A stretch of DNA of 6,593 nt from Gammaproteobacteria bacterium (GCA_003165495.1 PMMB01000248.1:26499-33091); one strand, 5' to 3'; positions 1-6,510 are shown, counted from the first letter of the stretch. Notes: a model not told the origin generated them from the sequence alone. Program-made: numbers and translations.

Positions 1-533
1 TTGCCGACGACCAGCGCAATCGTGACGAAATAAATGACGATGAAAACCATGATGTCCGTGACAATCATCCACGTATCGCGAACCGCGAGCGCGGTCTGCA
101 TGAGCTTGGCCGCGACTCGGCCGGCGAATTCATCCTGATAGAAGCTCAAACTTTGAGCGAGCATGTTGCGATGGAAGTTCCACCGCAGCCGCATGGCGAA
201 ATTGCCGGCAAGTGTTTGCTGCTTGAGCAGGCTCTGCAGGACGATCAGCGCAGTGCTGCCGGCAAGAACGGCGGCCAGCAGCATGAGATGCCCGCGCTGC
301 TCAGTCCATAACCGCGCCGGCGCTACCTTGGCGAGCCAATCGACGACGCGGCCCAGAACGCTGAACAGCAACGCCTCGAACACTCCGATCATGGCGGTGA
401 ACAAGGTCATCGCTGCGATATAGCGCCGCACGCCCCGGGCGCAGGCCCACAGAAACGCAATAAAGCCCTGCGGCAGCGGCGGCGGCGCGGTGTTCGGATA
501 AGGCGCGACGAGTTTTTCGAAGTAGCGAAACAA
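1..533 (-). CDS. ABC exporter, N-terminal membrane-domain fragment (partial)
   Basis: This is the first 177 residues of an ABC transporter half-exporter (membrane domain followed by ATPase); the rest lies beyond the left edge, so the nucleotide-binding motifs are not visible. The reading frame is open from the TTG at 533 to base 1. After an amphipathic start (MFRYFEKLVAPYP) come hydrophobic helices at about residues 38-67, 82-103 and 155-177. Between them is the coupling-type segment SFYQDEFAGRVAAKLMQ (130-146), the counterpart of the 'ff...pvG.l.sRl..D' stretch in type I ABC exporters. The start is inferred: an in-frame stop closes the frame just upstream, leaving only GTG at 554 or TTG at 533. 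TTG has GGAG eight bases ahead, and as I recall relatives begin at this MFR-F motif. The role would be ATP-driven export of a lipid or drug-like substrate across the inner membrane; the substrate cannot be told. Family is confident, exact subfamily is not. Confidence 0.85.
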   Translation of the reverse strand, partial: MFRYFEKLVAPYPNTAPPPLPQGFIAFLWACARGVRRYIAAMTLFTAMIGVFEALLFSVLGRVVDWLAKVAPARLWTEQRGHLMLLAAVLAGSTALIVLQSLLKQQTLAGNFAMRLRWNFHRNMLAQSLSFYQDEFAGRVAAKLMQTALAVRDTWMIVTDIMVFIVIYFVTIALVVG

Positions 534-541
534 GGGACGGA

Positions 542-545
542 CTCC
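542..545 (-). promoter_or_regulatory. Shine-Dalgarno site for the TTG-started ABC exporter
   Basis: On the minus strand GGAG lies eight bases before the TTG at 533. The alternative GTG at 554 has no purine-rich stretch at a useful distance, so this site decides the start. Confidence 0.55.
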
Positions 546-665
546 GGCGATCACGGCAAGCGGAGAATCTTACCGCGAATACCCGCTGGGATTCCGTAGT
601 CCGCGCAGCCCGCAAGCCGGCAAACTAGCGTGCAAGGCGGAGCCGAGACCTTCAAATAGTCTTGG

Positions 666-752
666 TGGTGCCCTCGCCCGGACTCGAACCGGGATGAGCT
701 TTCGCTCAACGGATTTTAAGTCCGTTGCGTCTACCGATTCCGCCACGAGGGC
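666..752 (-). tRNA. tRNA-Leu, anticodon UAA
   Basis: An 87-nt tRNA including a genomically encoded CCA (666-668 on the plus strand read as TGG). The seven-base acceptor stem pairs GCCCTCG with CGAGGGC, with discriminator A. The D-arm carries the leucine-type AATCGGTAGAC. The anticodon stem ACGGA/TCCGT closes the loop CTTAAAA, giving anticodon TAA. A long variable arm, TGAGC-GAAA-GCTCA, marks a class II tRNA, and the T-arm CCCGG-TTCGAGT-CCGGG is intact. It reads UUA and UUG leucine codons. It starts 35 nt after the stop of the cyclase gene on the same strand and lies 132 nt before the ABC exporter start. No convincing separate promoter or T-rich terminator was found around it. Confidence 0.97.
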
Positions 753-787
753 TAAAAAAGCGAAAGTTTAGCAGCTTGGACAGACCC

Positions 788-1477
788 TTACAGGGCGACG
801 CGCTCCGGGGCGGGAACACACCATATGTCGATCGGCCCGCGTCGCCCTCGCAATTCGAATTGCGGTAACTGCAGAAACGGCGTGGGCCCCACGACGGCGC
901 CCGGGGTCGCTGCATTGCTCTCGAGCGCCGCGGCGACCGTGCAAGAGAACAAGACCTCGCCGGCACGAGCCCGGCCACAGAGTCGCGCGGCCACATTGAC
1001 CGTATCGCCGACCAGCGTGGTCGCCTTATGGCGGGGCGGGCCCAGCACTCCGACGGCGACTTCTCCCAGATGCAGTCCGACGCCGATTCCCGCATCGATC
1101 GACAGCTCGCTGTGCCAGCGTGCCGCAATAGGTGCGAAGCCCTGCAACATTGCATGGCCGGCGGCCAGCGCTGCGCGTGCGCCGTTGCCGCTCGCATCAT
1201 TCATACCGAATCCCGCCATCATTCCATCGCCCGCCATGTGGAATATCGTGCCGCCGTTAGTCTCGGTGGCAGTCACGAGAGTTCGGAAGAATTCATCCAA
1301 GAGCGGCACGACGCGGGCCGCAGGAAGGCTCTCCGCAATTCCCGTGTAGCCCCGCAGATCGGCGAACAGCACGGTGACGCGCGCGGTAAGTATCGCAGCC
1401 GGTGGCCGAATCCGCGTGACAATCATCGTGGCCGCCTGACGCAATCGAGGACGCCCACGTGGTCGTTGCGTACTCAC
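788..1477 (-). CDS. Stand-alone class III adenylate/guanylate cyclase
   Basis: A 229-residue protein consisting almost entirely of one class III nucleotidyl cyclase catalytic domain (about residues 32-222), which converts ATP (or GTP) to a 3',5'-cyclic nucleotide. Visible active-site elements are the metal-binding Asp40 in VTVLFADLRGYT, Asp84 in HMAGDGMMAGFG, the glycine-rich GLHLGEVAVGVLG (134-146), and TTLVGDTVNVAARL with transition-state residues Asn161 and Arg165. The second purine-determining position is Thr154, the class IIIb pattern. The first, normally Lys, is His80, which is unusual. There is no membrane segment, HAMP, GAF or response-regulator domain, only a short Arg/Pro-rich N-terminus, so the protein is probably cytosolic. 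The GTG start at 1477 has GAAGG four bases ahead; an internal ATG at residue 18 is the alternative and would keep the whole domain. The gene is followed after 35 nt by tRNA-Leu. ATP versus GTP preference is uncertain. Confidence 0.92.
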   Translation of the reverse strand: MSTQRPRGRPRLRQAATMIVTRIRPPAAILTARVTVLFADLRGYTGIAESLPAARVVPLLDEFFRTLVTATETNGGTIFHMAGDGMMAGFGMNDASGNGARAALAAGHAMLQGFAPIAARWHSELSIDAGIGVGLHLGEVAVGVLGPPRHKATTLVGDTVNVAARLCGRARAGEVLFSCTVAAALESNAATPGAVVGPTPFLQLPQFELRGRRGPIDIWCVPAPERVAL

Positions 1478-1575
1478 GCGACCTTCAACGTCGCGTACTT
1501 GATATTCGTCGATGACAGCAGTGTGGCAATGGAGTTCATAAGCCGTGTTCGCCCAGGGTCCCTAGTCCAGCAAGA

Positions 1576-1603
1576 CGTATAATCTACAGGCTCGTATCGA
1601 CAA
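1576..1603 (-). promoter_or_regulatory. Candidate sigma-70-like promoter for the cyclase
   Basis: On the minus strand TTGTCG (1598-1603) is separated by 16 nt from TATACG (1576-1581); each hexamer matches four of six consensus bases. It would start transcription about 90 nt upstream of the cyclase GTG. On the opposite strand the same spot contains a perfect TATAAT (1578-1583) but no recognisable -35 element. Weak, from the sequence only. Confidence 0.3.
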
Positions 1604-1665
1604 GGCGCAAGACGGGACGCGCGTGGCTCGGCGGCCAGCGCTCCATCATCAACCGCCTTGTTGAT
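1596..1665. repeat. Imperfect inverted repeat in the cyclase upstream region
   Basis: The 12-base arms 1596-1607 and 1654-1665 are reverse complements at 11 of 12 positions, 46 nt apart. The right arm shares bases with a short hairpin-like repeat, ATCAAC-cgcctt-GTTGAT (1648-1665). The left arm covers the candidate -35 element, so an operator is conceivable. A repeat of this length could arise by chance in about 500 nt. Confidence 0.3.
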
Positions 1666-1700
1666 TACGGCGGCAATATGTAATCCCCACTGACAGGCGT

Positions 1701-1988
1701 ATGTTACGTTTTTTCAGCGGCGCCTGAACAACGCGCGCAGGCGGCCGGCCGCGCGATATTGGGCGCACCTGCAGTCGGCGATTTGCTGCCCAGCAAAAAT
1801 TATTCGAGTGACACGGTCCTGGTCTTTTTGTCGCCGTGGTGTGAGTCTTACCTTGCGACCACGGCCGGTGGTTTCCGCGAATTGCCGCAGCGCCCGTGCG
1901 CAGTTCAGCGCCTTAAGCCAAAGTATTCCGAGCGTTTCGAGTGAACGATGTCCCGACCATCCTCATCGCGGATGCCGGCCGACCCTAA
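1701..1988 (+). pseudogene. Decayed redoxin (thioredoxin-fold/peroxiredoxin-like) gene
   Basis: Three plus-strand frames together spell a broken thioredoxin-fold protein. Frame A (open from 1684; clearly protein-like from about 1759) gives LGAPAVGDLLPS and then VLVFLSPWCESYLATT: a beta-strand followed by a redox-site PWC with a single cysteine (Trp-Cys-Glu-Ser rather than CxxC). Near 1861-1864 the sense moves to frame B (RPVVSANCRSARAQFSAL, up to about 1916), which continues the helix expected after the active site. At 1917 it moves to frame C (KVFRAFRVNDVPTILIAD, stop at 1986-1988), which holds the VPT cis-proline motif and the following strand. Between the B and C pieces roughly sixty residues of a normal domain are missing, so there is an internal deletion as well as a frameshift. 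A possible original start is ATG at 1701 (MLRFF), which would also need a one-base slip in the T-run at 1709-1714. The remnant ends three bases from the convergent amidohydrolase stop codon. Family assignment rests on motifs, not on a search. Confidence 0.7.
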
Positions 1989-1991
1989 GGG

Positions 1992-4040
1992 CTAGTCAAC
2001 GAACGTCGGCTTGCCGGCAAAGCCGCCGGCTGCACGCAGCGCGTTCGCGTCCATGAGCTTGCCATCCATCATCACGATCCGGGTATGGCGAAGGTCGCCG
2101 ATGCGCTTCGACGGGTCGCCGTCCACCAGCACGAGATCGGCGGCCTTACCCACGGCGATGGAGCCCGTGCGAGCGTCCGCGTGCACCAGGCGCGCGGTCT
2201 GGATGGTCGCGCTGGCCAACGCTTCCGCCGGTGTAAAACCTGCGCCGACGTAGAGTTCGAGTTCGCGCACCAGTTCCATTCCGGATCCGTCGGTACCGGC
2301 GACGATGGGAACTCCGGCCTTGTGCAACACGCCAACGAGCTCACTTAAGCGGGTGAAGCTGGCCCTGAAGTCCGCGCGAGTGACACCAGGCGGCATCACG
2401 AAGCCGCCCTGCCGAAAGCCCCGCTCGACGGTCGGCGGCAGTGTGCCGACAAAGGGTGCATAGGCCGGCGAGAGATCGCCGTTTTCCGGTACGTACAGGC
2501 TCTCGGCGACGACCAGCGTCGGATCGACCGTGATTTTTCGCTGCGCCATCTTCGCGATCAGGGATTTCATGGGCTCGGCGTCGAGCTTGACGTCCTTGGC
2601 GTAGCGGCCCGGCCCCAAAAACCGCGCCATGCCGTTGGACTTGGCCACCACGTCATCAGGCATGGCCTGCATCATGACGAAGTAAATATGTGTGATCTCG
2701 TCATAGCCGTCGTCGATGGCCTGCGACGGGCGCATTCCGGCGGGCAGATGACCGTGCACGTGCAATCCCAGGCGATGCGCTTCCGCGGCCGTGGTCCGCA
2801 CCCAGGCCGGATTGAACGTGCCGTAGAGCTTGATGGCGATGAAGCCATCGGACTTGGCCTTGCGCACGATGGCCAACGCCTCGTCTTGCGAGGTCGCGAC
2901 GGTCGCCACCTGCGCGGTGTTGGGACCTTTGCCATCGATCAGCACTGATGGATAAACCCGCGGGCTGAGCAGATCTCCTTTCGCCCGGCGCGCGGCGCGC
3001 GCCAGCGTCAGAGCATTGATGTTACCCGGATCGCGGACCGAGGTGATGCCGAGCGACAGGAGCGCGGGTCCGCTGGCATCGTCCGCGAAATGCATATGGG
3101 AATCCCACAACCCCGGTACGAGCGTCTTGCCGTTGCCGTCGACGATCTGCGCGCCGGGCGGCACCGTGACCTGTGCGGCGGCGCCGGCCAGAGTTATGAC
3201 GCCCTTGTCGACGACGACCGTTTGATCCTCGGCGAAGTGGTCCCCTGCGAGAAAAGCGCGAACGTGGGTGAAGGCAACGGGGCCGGTCGGCGTCTTGAGC
3301 AAAGTTTTGACGAGCGTCGGCGAACGCTTCGCGAGCGCCTCATCTTGGGCCTTCTGAAGCGCCGGCTCCTGGGCTTCGAAACCGCTTCGGATCCATGACA
3401 GTGCGCCCACGAGGCCGAAGAACTTACCGGAGTCATCCATCCATATCGGAATGGGCGTGTTCGAGAGGCCAGTGACGGCGTAAGCCGTGACCGTTCTTTT
3501 CGCGGCTCCGTCGCCGACGCTCGCCGTGGCGATGGGTTCGGCACGCGCGCGGCCGGCGGGCAATAACGCGAGCGATTTATCGGAAGCGGCGATCAGCCTT
3601 TCGGCCAAATCAGCCGTAAGATCGATGGGTCCTCCGAACGCCACATACAGGGCGGGCGCAGCGTAGGCGCTTGACGCGCCATCCACTGGGCTCTTCCACG
3701 TCGCCCGGCCGCCGGCGATGACGAAGCTCTCGGCCGCATCCCCGTTCGGCGTGAATCCGCGAATGGTGACCCGGTCGAGCATCCCGTCGCCTCCGGCATG
3801 CGAGGCACTGTCGACTTCGAATACCTGGCCGCGCAGCACAATGCTTTCGCGGCCCATCCGCATTCCATCGGATGTCGTCCATCGCGTCGACTCGCCGTGC
3901 TTGCCCGCCGTCGATAGAACCGTGAAATGCAGTGCCGCGGCCGGCGGTTTGGCGAGATCCGACACCGGGGTCTGGGCGGCGGCGATGGCCGCTTCAGCTT
4001 GCGCCAGCAGCAACGCCGCTAATACGATTGTTATTCTCAT
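1992..4040 (-). CDS. Secreted metal-dependent amidohydrolase with extra N-terminal domain
   Basis: A 682-residue exported hydrolase of the amidohydrolase superfamily (imidazolonepropionase/prolidase-like branch). A Sec signal peptide covers residues 1-22 (MRITIVLAALLLAQ... AIAAA|QTP), placing it in the periplasm or outside. Residues about 30-250 form a region I do not recognise. The catalytic part follows: a beta-sandwich lead-in ending NGKTLVPGLWDSHMHF (metal ligands His315, His317), SLGITSVRDPG, IKLYG (Lys404, at the place of the carboxylated lysine in related enzymes), LHVHGHLPAG (His429, His431), DEITHIYF (His451) and AGTDGSG (Asp584), then the usual closing GSIAVGKAADLVLVDGDP. A binuclear metal centre is therefore complete. 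Substrate is unknown; relatives cleave amide, peptide or cyclic imide/lactone bonds. The start at 4040 is chosen over the in-frame ATG at 4055 because AAGGGG lies four bases ahead and it gives a cleaner signal peptide. It follows the barrel gene by 18 nt and is probably co-transcribed with it. Confidence 0.9.
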   Translation of the reverse strand: MRITIVLAALLLAQAEAAIAAAQTPVSDLAKPPAAALHFTVLSTAGKHGESTRWTTSDGMRMGRESIVLRGQVFEVDSASHAGGDGMLDRVTIRGFTPNGDAAESFVIAGGRATWKSPVDGASSAYAAPALYVAFGGPIDLTADLAERLIAASDKSLALLPAGRARAEPIATASVGDGAAKRTVTAYAVTGLSNTPIPIWMDDSGKFFGLVGALSWIRSGFEAQEPALQKAQDEALAKRSPTLVKTLLKTPTGPVAFTHVRAFLAGDHFAEDQTVVVDKGVITLAGAAAQVTVPPGAQIVDGNGKTLVPGLWDSHMHFADDASGPALLSLGITSVRDPGNINALTLARAARRAKGDLLSPRVYPSVLIDGKGPNTAQVATVATSQDEALAIVRKAKSDGFIAIKLYGTFNPAWVRTTAAEAHRLGLHVHGHLPAGMRPSQAIDDGYDEITHIYFVMMQAMPDDVVAKSNGMARFLGPGRYAKDVKLDAEPMKSLIAKMAQRKITVDPTLVVAESLYVPENGDLSPAYAPFVGTLPPTVERGFRQGGFVMPPGVTRADFRASFTRLSELVGVLHKAGVPIVAGTDGSGMELVRELELYVGAGFTPAEALASATIQTARLVHADARTGSIAVGKAADLVLVDGDPSKRIGDLRHTRIVMMDGKLMDANALRAAGGFAGKPTFVD

Positions 4041-4044
4041 AAAT

Positions 4045-4050
4045 CCCCTT
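4045..4050 (-). promoter_or_regulatory. Shine-Dalgarno site for the amidohydrolase
   Basis: On the minus strand AAGGGG sits four bases before the ATG at 4040. The alternative ATG at 4055 has AAGGA directly abutting it with no spacer, so 4040 is preferred. The site lies in the 18-nt gap after the barrel gene stop codon, so ribosomes may reinitiate here. Confidence 0.55.
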
Positions 4051-4058
4051 GTCATTCC

Positions 4059-5405
4059 TTAAAACGGATAGTTGATGCCCGTGAACGCGGCAACACCCTC
4101 GCTGCCGTAGCCGATATCGACGTATCCAACTACAAACGGCCGCGCGACGCCGCGGAAACCCACACCGTACACATGGTGGAGTTGTTGCAGCGGAATTGTG
4201 CTGGTTCGCGAAAATACCCGGCCGACATCGATGAAGGGCGTTACTTCCACGTCGAGATGGGTCGTGACGGCATCCACGGACAGGACCTTTCGGCGCAGCT
4301 CGACACTGCTTGAAAAAGAGTCGCGGTCGTAGAACCGTCCTTCGCCAAAGCCGCGCAGCGGCTGTTCGCCGCCCACCTCGCTGTTACCCCCGCCGATGCT
4401 GCTGAGAGCCCAGAACGGCACTCGGTGCGAGGTCGGCAGATAGCGCAGAGCCATGTGCGCGGCCAGTGTGGTGTCCTGCGCAATGGGCCAGAATGCGCGT
4501 CCATCTCCGCCGGCCTCGCTGTACATGGAATCGTCCAAGATGCCTTGGCGGCTGGACAGACCGCCGTAGGCGATCAATTGCATACCGTGACTGGGTACCG
4601 TCAGGTCATCCCGGGTGTCATAAACGATGGATAGGCGATTGAGCAGTTGCTTGTTGGTGCCCACTCCCAGAATTCGGCCGAATCGGCTTTCAAGTGTGGC
4701 GATTCTCGCCAATGTCCCGGGAAGCACGTCAACGACTTGCAGGCGCCCAGTGTAGAGAAGCTGCCACGCATGGGTCAGGTTCAGGCCTATCTGCGTCTGC
4801 GCTCGTTCCTGTTGGTTGGTGTAGTTCGTCTCAGCGATCGCAGGCGATTCATTGCCGATGCCGTAGAAACGCGGTGTGCCGCTGCGATCGTAGATCAAAC
4901 TGGAATTGAACGACCACCGCTGCTCGCGCATGCGCCCGCTCTGATACTCGGCGTCGAATTGGCGCTCCACGCGCTCCCTGAGGCCCGCAAGTACCGACCA
5001 TTGTTCATCTCCGGAAGTAAAGCCATACACGCGTCCGTTCACGCCATAGCCGAAATAAGGGTTGTAATTCACATCGGGCGCGATGATGCGGCGGATCTCG
5101 TGATTCTCATCCGTTTGCACCCAGGTCGGAATTACGCCAAGCGTCGTGCCGCTGTTCGGATCGACATCGATCTCCGGCACCGGAATAAACGGCGCAGTCG
5201 CTGGATTGAACCACCTCGACAGACCCTTGTCGGGCACGGTAGCCGGCGGCGCGATCGGCCCCGGCGCGGGCGCTTGCGTCGGATCATCCCCGGGCGAAGC
5301 CGGCCACGACGGCGTCGCCAGGAGGACGGTGAAAAAAATCATGAGCAGTGGGCCGCGCCCGCGGAGCGCGTACAGCCCTCGGCGGTAATCGATGACATGC
5401 TGCAT
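4059..5405 (-). CDS. Omp85/D15-like outer-membrane beta-barrel protein without POTRA domains
   Basis: A 448-residue outer-membrane protein of the bacterial surface antigen D15 (BamA/TamA-like) superfamily. A signal peptide covers about residues 1-36 (basic RRGLYALRGRG, hydrophobic PLLMIFFTVLLATP, cleavage near PSWPA|S). A Pro/Ala-rich linker follows to about residue 60. The barrel comprises PEIDVDPNSGTTLGVIPTW, the central IVYDTRDD (residues 261-267, typical of this superfamily), the LRGF motif at 350-353 (counterpart of the VRGF/Y motif that sits in the barrel lumen) and a C-terminal strand ending in the aromatic beta-signal NYPF. There are no POTRA repeats between signal peptide and barrel, so it is not the essential assembly factor BamA. 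The function of such short relatives is not settled. The start at 5405 lies 7 nt after the oxygenase stop; no strong ribosome site is seen, suggesting coupling. ATG at 5342 is possible but would strip the basic part of the signal peptide. Confidence 0.87.
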   Translation of the reverse strand: MQHVIDYRRGLYALRGRGPLLMIFFTVLLATPSWPASPGDDPTQAPAPGPIAPPATVPDKGLSRWFNPATAPFIPVPEIDVDPNSGTTLGVIPTWVQTDENHEIRRIIAPDVNYNPYFGYGVNGRVYGFTSGDEQWSVLAGLRERVERQFDAEYQSGRMREQRWSFNSSLIYDRSGTPRFYGIGNESPAIAETNYTNQQERAQTQIGLNLTHAWQLLYTGRLQVVDVLPGTLARIATLESRFGRILGVGTNKQLLNRLSIVYDTRDDLTVPSHGMQLIAYGGLSSRQGILDDSMYSEAGGDGRAFWPIAQDTTLAAHMALRYLPTSHRVPFWALSSIGGGNSEVGGEQPLRGFGEGRFYDRDSFSSSVELRRKVLSVDAVTTHLDVEVTPFIDVGRVFSRTSTIPLQQLHHVYGVGFRGVARPFVVGYVDIGYGSEGVAAFTGINYPF

Positions 5406-5412
5406 GAATGCG

Positions 5413-6510
5413 CTAGACGATGGGCCTGCCGCAGCGAGCCAATACGCCTCGAAGATCCCGGATCGGCGGGAACACCTCGTTGTTCCAGTCCGCGCCCTGG
5501 GCGTCATAGGCCTTCTGCTCGCATTCCACGATTTCCTTGTCCTCGCGGAAAATATTCTCCGTAAACCAGGTCACGAATGGCCACACCGCGTGAATAATCC
5601 CCGGCACTCGCGGTTTCTTCACCGATAAATAACCATAGGTCCGATTGGTGCGCTGCTCGGCGTCCAGCGGCGTATAGGCCAGCCACACATCGAGCACCGG
5701 CTCATCGGATGGTTGGATGTCGCGCCCCACCCAGACCTGCAGACTCTGGGTCGGATAGTCGGTACGAATCCGCATATGGTCGGAAAAGTCCTTGCTCGGC
5801 TCGCCACGCTTGCGCATCAGGTCCACGATGACGTGCTCGCCCACGGAGGATTTCCCCTCGGTGCGGCTGAAGCTGTATTCGACCTGCGCCCAATCATCGC
5901 CGTGCTGTCGGCCTAGACACCTGGCCCTGATCGAGCCCATCTGTTTGCGGTGCATGAACTGGTGGTTCATATCGAACAGGTTCTCGTGCATGAAGGTGTA
6001 GTGGCAGGCCACTTCACGGTTCAGCCGCCGAGTCTTGTAGTCTTTGCGCTGCGAGGAGCCCAACCCCTTGGGTAAGCGGCTTTCCGCCAACGTCGCGTCG
6101 CCGGGAAAGACGAAGATCAGGCCATCTATTTCGCAAGCAGGGTAGCTCTTCACCCCGGCGGGCAGTCGATCCGTGCCGAGATAAGGCACGTTCACACACT
6201 TGCCGTTCCGATTGTAAGTCCAGCCGTGGTAGTGACACTTGAGTTCATCGCCGCTCACGACTCCGAGATGCAAGGGCACCTGGCGGTGGGCGCAGCGATC
6301 CTCCAGCGCGAACACTTGCCCGCTTTTGCCGCGATAGAGAACAATGGGCAGGCCCGCGAAGCGGCGACCGAGCGCCTTGCCCACCTTGACCTCTTCAGAC
6401 CAGGCCAACGGGTACCAGTAGTCGGGATGCGCGCCCACACGGCGCAAATCAAAAGCGTCCGGCGAATTCGCCGCGCAAATGTTGATCAAGTTCGAACTAT
6501 CTTCCGACAT
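5413..6510 (-). CDS. Rieske non-heme iron oxygenase, alpha subunit
   Basis: A 365-residue oxygenase component that would use O2 and electrons from a separate reductase to hydroxylate or demethylate an organic substrate in the cytoplasm. The N-terminal Rieske domain (about residues 30-140) carries the [2Fe-2S] ligands Cys73, His75, Cys92 and His95 in CAHRQVPLHLG and CHYHGWTYN. The C-terminal catalytic domain holds HENLFDMNHQFMH, with bridging Asp180 and iron ligands His183 and His187; EDKEIVECEQ near 323-332 offers Asp324 as the third, carboxylate ligand. Length fits single-component-type alpha subunits such as vanillate demethylase or phthalate/phenoxybenzoate oxygenase relatives. The ATG at 6510 has GGGAG six bases ahead. 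It is the first visible gene of the apparent three-gene operon. No ferredoxin or reductase gene is present, so electrons must come from a partner encoded elsewhere. The substrate cannot be read from the sequence. Confidence 0.93.
   Translation of the reverse strand: MSEDSSNLINICAANSPDAFDLRRVGAHPDYWYPLAWSEEVKVGKALGRRFAGLPIVLYRGKSGQVFALEDRCAHRQVPLHLGVVSGDELKCHYHGWTYNRNGKCVNVPYLGTDRLPAGVKSYPACEIDGLIFVFPGDATLAESRLPKGLGSSQRKDYKTRRLNREVACHYTFMHENLFDMNHQFMHRKQMGSIRARCLGRQHGDDWAQVEYSFSRTEGKSSVGEHVIVDLMRKRGEPSKDFSDHMRIRTDYPTQSLQVWVGRDIQPSDEPVLDVWLAYTPLDAEQRTNRTYGYLSVKKPRVPGIIHAVWPFVTWFTENIFREDKEIVECEQKAYDAQGADWNNEVFPPIRDLRGVLARCGRPIV

Noticed and set aside
534..665. A terminator or promoter between tRNA-Leu and the ABC exporter
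   Set aside because: Only a weak AGAC/GTCT pairing and a -10-like TAAGAT without a -35 element were found; neither is convincing.
666..752. The tRNA-Leu as the attachment site of an integrated element
   Set aside because: There is no integrase and no repeat of the tRNA 3' end elsewhere in the window.
706..1200. A 164-codon open frame on the minus strand
   Set aside because: It runs through the tRNA-Leu gene and the cyclase domain in another frame; no domain is recognisable.
1028..1582. A 184-codon open frame on the plus strand
   Set aside because: It is antisense to the cyclase, whose motifs are unambiguous, and its translation looks random.
1983..1991. The palindrome CCCTAAGGG between the convergent amidohydrolase and the redoxin remnant
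   Set aside because: It is too short for a stable terminator stem and has no T-run on either side.
4041..4055. The amidohydrolase start at 4055
   Set aside because: The purine stretch abuts that ATG with no spacer, while the ATG at 4040 has AAGGGG at four bases and a standard signal-peptide beginning.
5406..5507. A longer barrel protein starting at 5507
   Set aside because: It would overlap the oxygenase by 95 nt, and the added residues (MTPRARTGTTRCSRR) precede a complete signal peptide; the ATG at 5405 fits better.
4647..5564. A 305-codon open frame on the plus strand
   Set aside because: It lies antisense to the barrel gene, has an Arg/Pro/Ala-rich low-information translation, and is explained by GC-rich codon bias of the real gene.
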